Positions 63,040 to 64,000 of a stretch of DNA of 64,000 nt are shown here, piece after piece. Source of the stretch: JAFGRU01 sp016934985 (lineage in GTDB: Bacteria > Desulfobacterota > Desulfuromonadia > Desulfuromonadales > JAAYDE01); contig CAXXJQ010000006.1 of assembly GCA_963665045.2 (NCBI GenBank), positions 744,001 to 808,000 of the forward strand. Direction: 5' to 3'. Positions within the stretch are counted from its first letter, which is position 1. The number at the start of each line of letters is the position of its first letter. The notes under the pieces are model-generated. The model saw nothing but the letters and a program-made list of their open reading frames with translations. It was not told where the DNA came from and did no database searches. The translations under genes were made by a program, and so were the position numbers.

Positions 63040-64000
63040 TTAACTGAAAGCTTCTTTAAAAAAGCGGGTCAGAATAAGGAAGATACTCATACCGGTAAAG
63101 ATAACACAACTGCCCCAGCCGAACCAAGTCGCGAAAGCTGAGGGAAAGAAAATCTTGTTGTTTTTGGGTATGATGGTGAAACAGTAATAGAGGTTCAGAA
63201 AATAGATTACCGGGGCCATCAGAAATGCCAGCCCCGAGGCAAAAAGGACAATGCCTGTCGGTTTTGGAACCCCAAAAATGATGATAACCGATGTGACCAA
63301 TGAAAAAGCCATGGTTAACCGATAGATATTATATTCAGAGTAGAGGGATTTCCTTTTTTCGGGGGTCAGGTCTTCGAAAAGAACACCCTTTAATGCAGCG
63401 GTGCGGGGAAAAATGTTTCGACAGCAGGCTCCGACAACCCGAGGCCAGCCATCGAAGTAATTAAAGGCGGTAGAAAAAGCGGCGGCGAACATGCCAAGAA
63501 GAAGAACAATCATCATCCAGGGGCCGACGGAAAAGATTTTGGCAATCCCCTGTTGAATTGCATTGCTGTCGGCCTTGCCACCGGGAAAAATCCAGATTGC
63601 GGCCAGAAACAGGAAAATGCAGGCCATCAGAAAAGAAAGAATCTGACCAGTGCGATAATCATAGAGGGTGGTTTTCCACCACCGGCGGCAGTATTCCTGA
63701 GCGTGAGGGGGCAGGCGATTAATGTCAATGGCGAGATCCTCTTTGGGGGAGGAAAATGGGTCGAACTCTTTGGCAAAACCATGTTTTTCCAGAAAGGGGC
63801 GAATTCTTCCGACACCGGATTTTTTTGCCCGGGTCCATTCCGAGGCCTGCAGGGAGACATCCATGCCGGTGGGGAGAAGGCCAAGGAAGGCCCCGATAAT
63901 AATCCAGGATCCTTCCGGAGTATGAATCATAAAAAGGTGGGAAAAGGCCGAGGCCGGAGCTGGTTCCACCCAATAAACCATGAAAATGGTAATGATCAGA
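63040..64000 (-). CDS. Nramp-like metal-ion transporter, N-terminus outside window
   Basis: The visible 320 residues end at 63040 with a stop; upstream the frame stays open to the window edge (LIITIFMVYWVEP and on), so the N-terminus is missing. About seven hydrophobic helices and the GAFLGLLPTGMDVSLQASEWTRAKK segment suggest the Nramp/SLC11 family of divalent-metal transporters. The diagnostic DPGN motif would lie outside the window, so the family call is moderate. Confidence 0.62.
   Translation of the reverse strand, partial: LIITIFMVYWVEPAPASAFSHLFMIHTPEGSWIIIGAFLGLLPTGMDVSLQASEWTRAKKSGVGRIRPFLEKHGFAKEFDPFSSPKEDLAIDINRLPPHAQEYCRRWWKTTLYDYRTGQILSFLMACIFLFLAAIWIFPGGKADSNAIQQGIAKIFSVGPWMMIVLLLGMFAAAFSTAFNYFDGWPRVVGACCRNIFPRTAALKGVLFEDLTPEKRKSLYSEYNIYRLTMAFSLVTSVIIIFGVPKPTGIVLFASGLAFLMAPVIYFLNLYYCFTIIPKNNKIFFPSAFATWFGWGSCVIFTGMSIFLILTRFFKEAFS

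Noticed and set aside
1..64000. CRISPR arrays, insertion sequences, tRNA and rRNA genes
   Set aside because: No spaced direct-repeat array, transposase, or tRNA/rRNA-like segment was noticed; small RNAs cannot be excluded by eye.

Overview
The window is a chromosomal origin region, most likely from a Desulfuromonadota-type bacterium (Geobacter/Desulfuromonas/Pelobacter relatives). This is inferred from gene content and order: dnaA-dnaN-recF-gyrB-gyrA on one side, rpmH-rnpA-yidD-yidC-mnmE-mnmG-rsmG-parA-parB on the other. An F1Fo cluster carries both b' and b but not a or c, a small CxxCH cytochrome is present, and the envelope is Gram-negative (Tol-Pal, TamAB, PqiABC). Genes left of about 43.8 kb lie mostly on the minus strand and genes to the right mostly on the plus strand, as expected for replication forks diverging from an origin beside dnaA.

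Layout. 0-8 kb: a TVP38-type membrane protein (cut by the window edge), a very large MalT-like/SARP-type regulator, and a divergent pqi operon (PqiA split into two genes, a three-MCE PqiB and lipoprotein PqiC). 8.5-14 kb: tamA-tamB. 14-20 kb: an unrecognised small protein, then the Tol-Pal operon tolQ-tolR-tolA-tolB-pal-cpoB on the minus strand, with tolQ broken by a one-base frameshift in an A7 tract. 20-26 kb: a minus-strand run of DMT exporter, FMN reductase, TIGR04282-type transferase, folE2, queC, pyk and a diheme cytochrome. 26-34 kb: penicillin-binding protein 1A, an N-formylglutamate amidohydrolase-like enzyme, an EfpL-type elongation factor, endonuclease III, an EEP-family phosphodiesterase, gpsA and a TPR protein. 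34-44 kb: gyrA, gyrB, recF, dnaN, dnaA. 44-52.8 kb: rpmH, rnpA, yidD, yidC, mnmE, mnmG, rsmG, parA, parB and a bactofilin. 53-59 kb: atp b', b, delta, alpha, gamma, beta, epsilon. 59-64 kb: dinB, an RCK potassium channel, an ABC-2 exporter pair and the end of an Nramp-like transporter.

The origin appears bipartite. Strong DnaA boxes lie upstream of dnaA (43784-43876). On the other side of dnaA, the dnaA-dnaN gap holds weaker boxes, a five-unit DnaA-trio-like repeat (TAG x4 + TAA, 41906-41920) and an adjoining AT-rich stretch, the geometry of a B. subtilis-like unwinding element. A perfect parS palindrome sits between mnmE and mnmG, 2.7 kb from parAB.

No mobile element, CRISPR array, tRNA or rRNA was seen. 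The points most worth a second look are the origin architecture, a 31-bp DnaA-box-like element repeated upstream of two unrelated genes, rnpA with no canonical start codon, two poly-A reading-frame anomalies (tolQ and bactofilin), the regulator/pqi divergent region with two operator-like dyads, and four T-tracts phased at exactly 10 bp.
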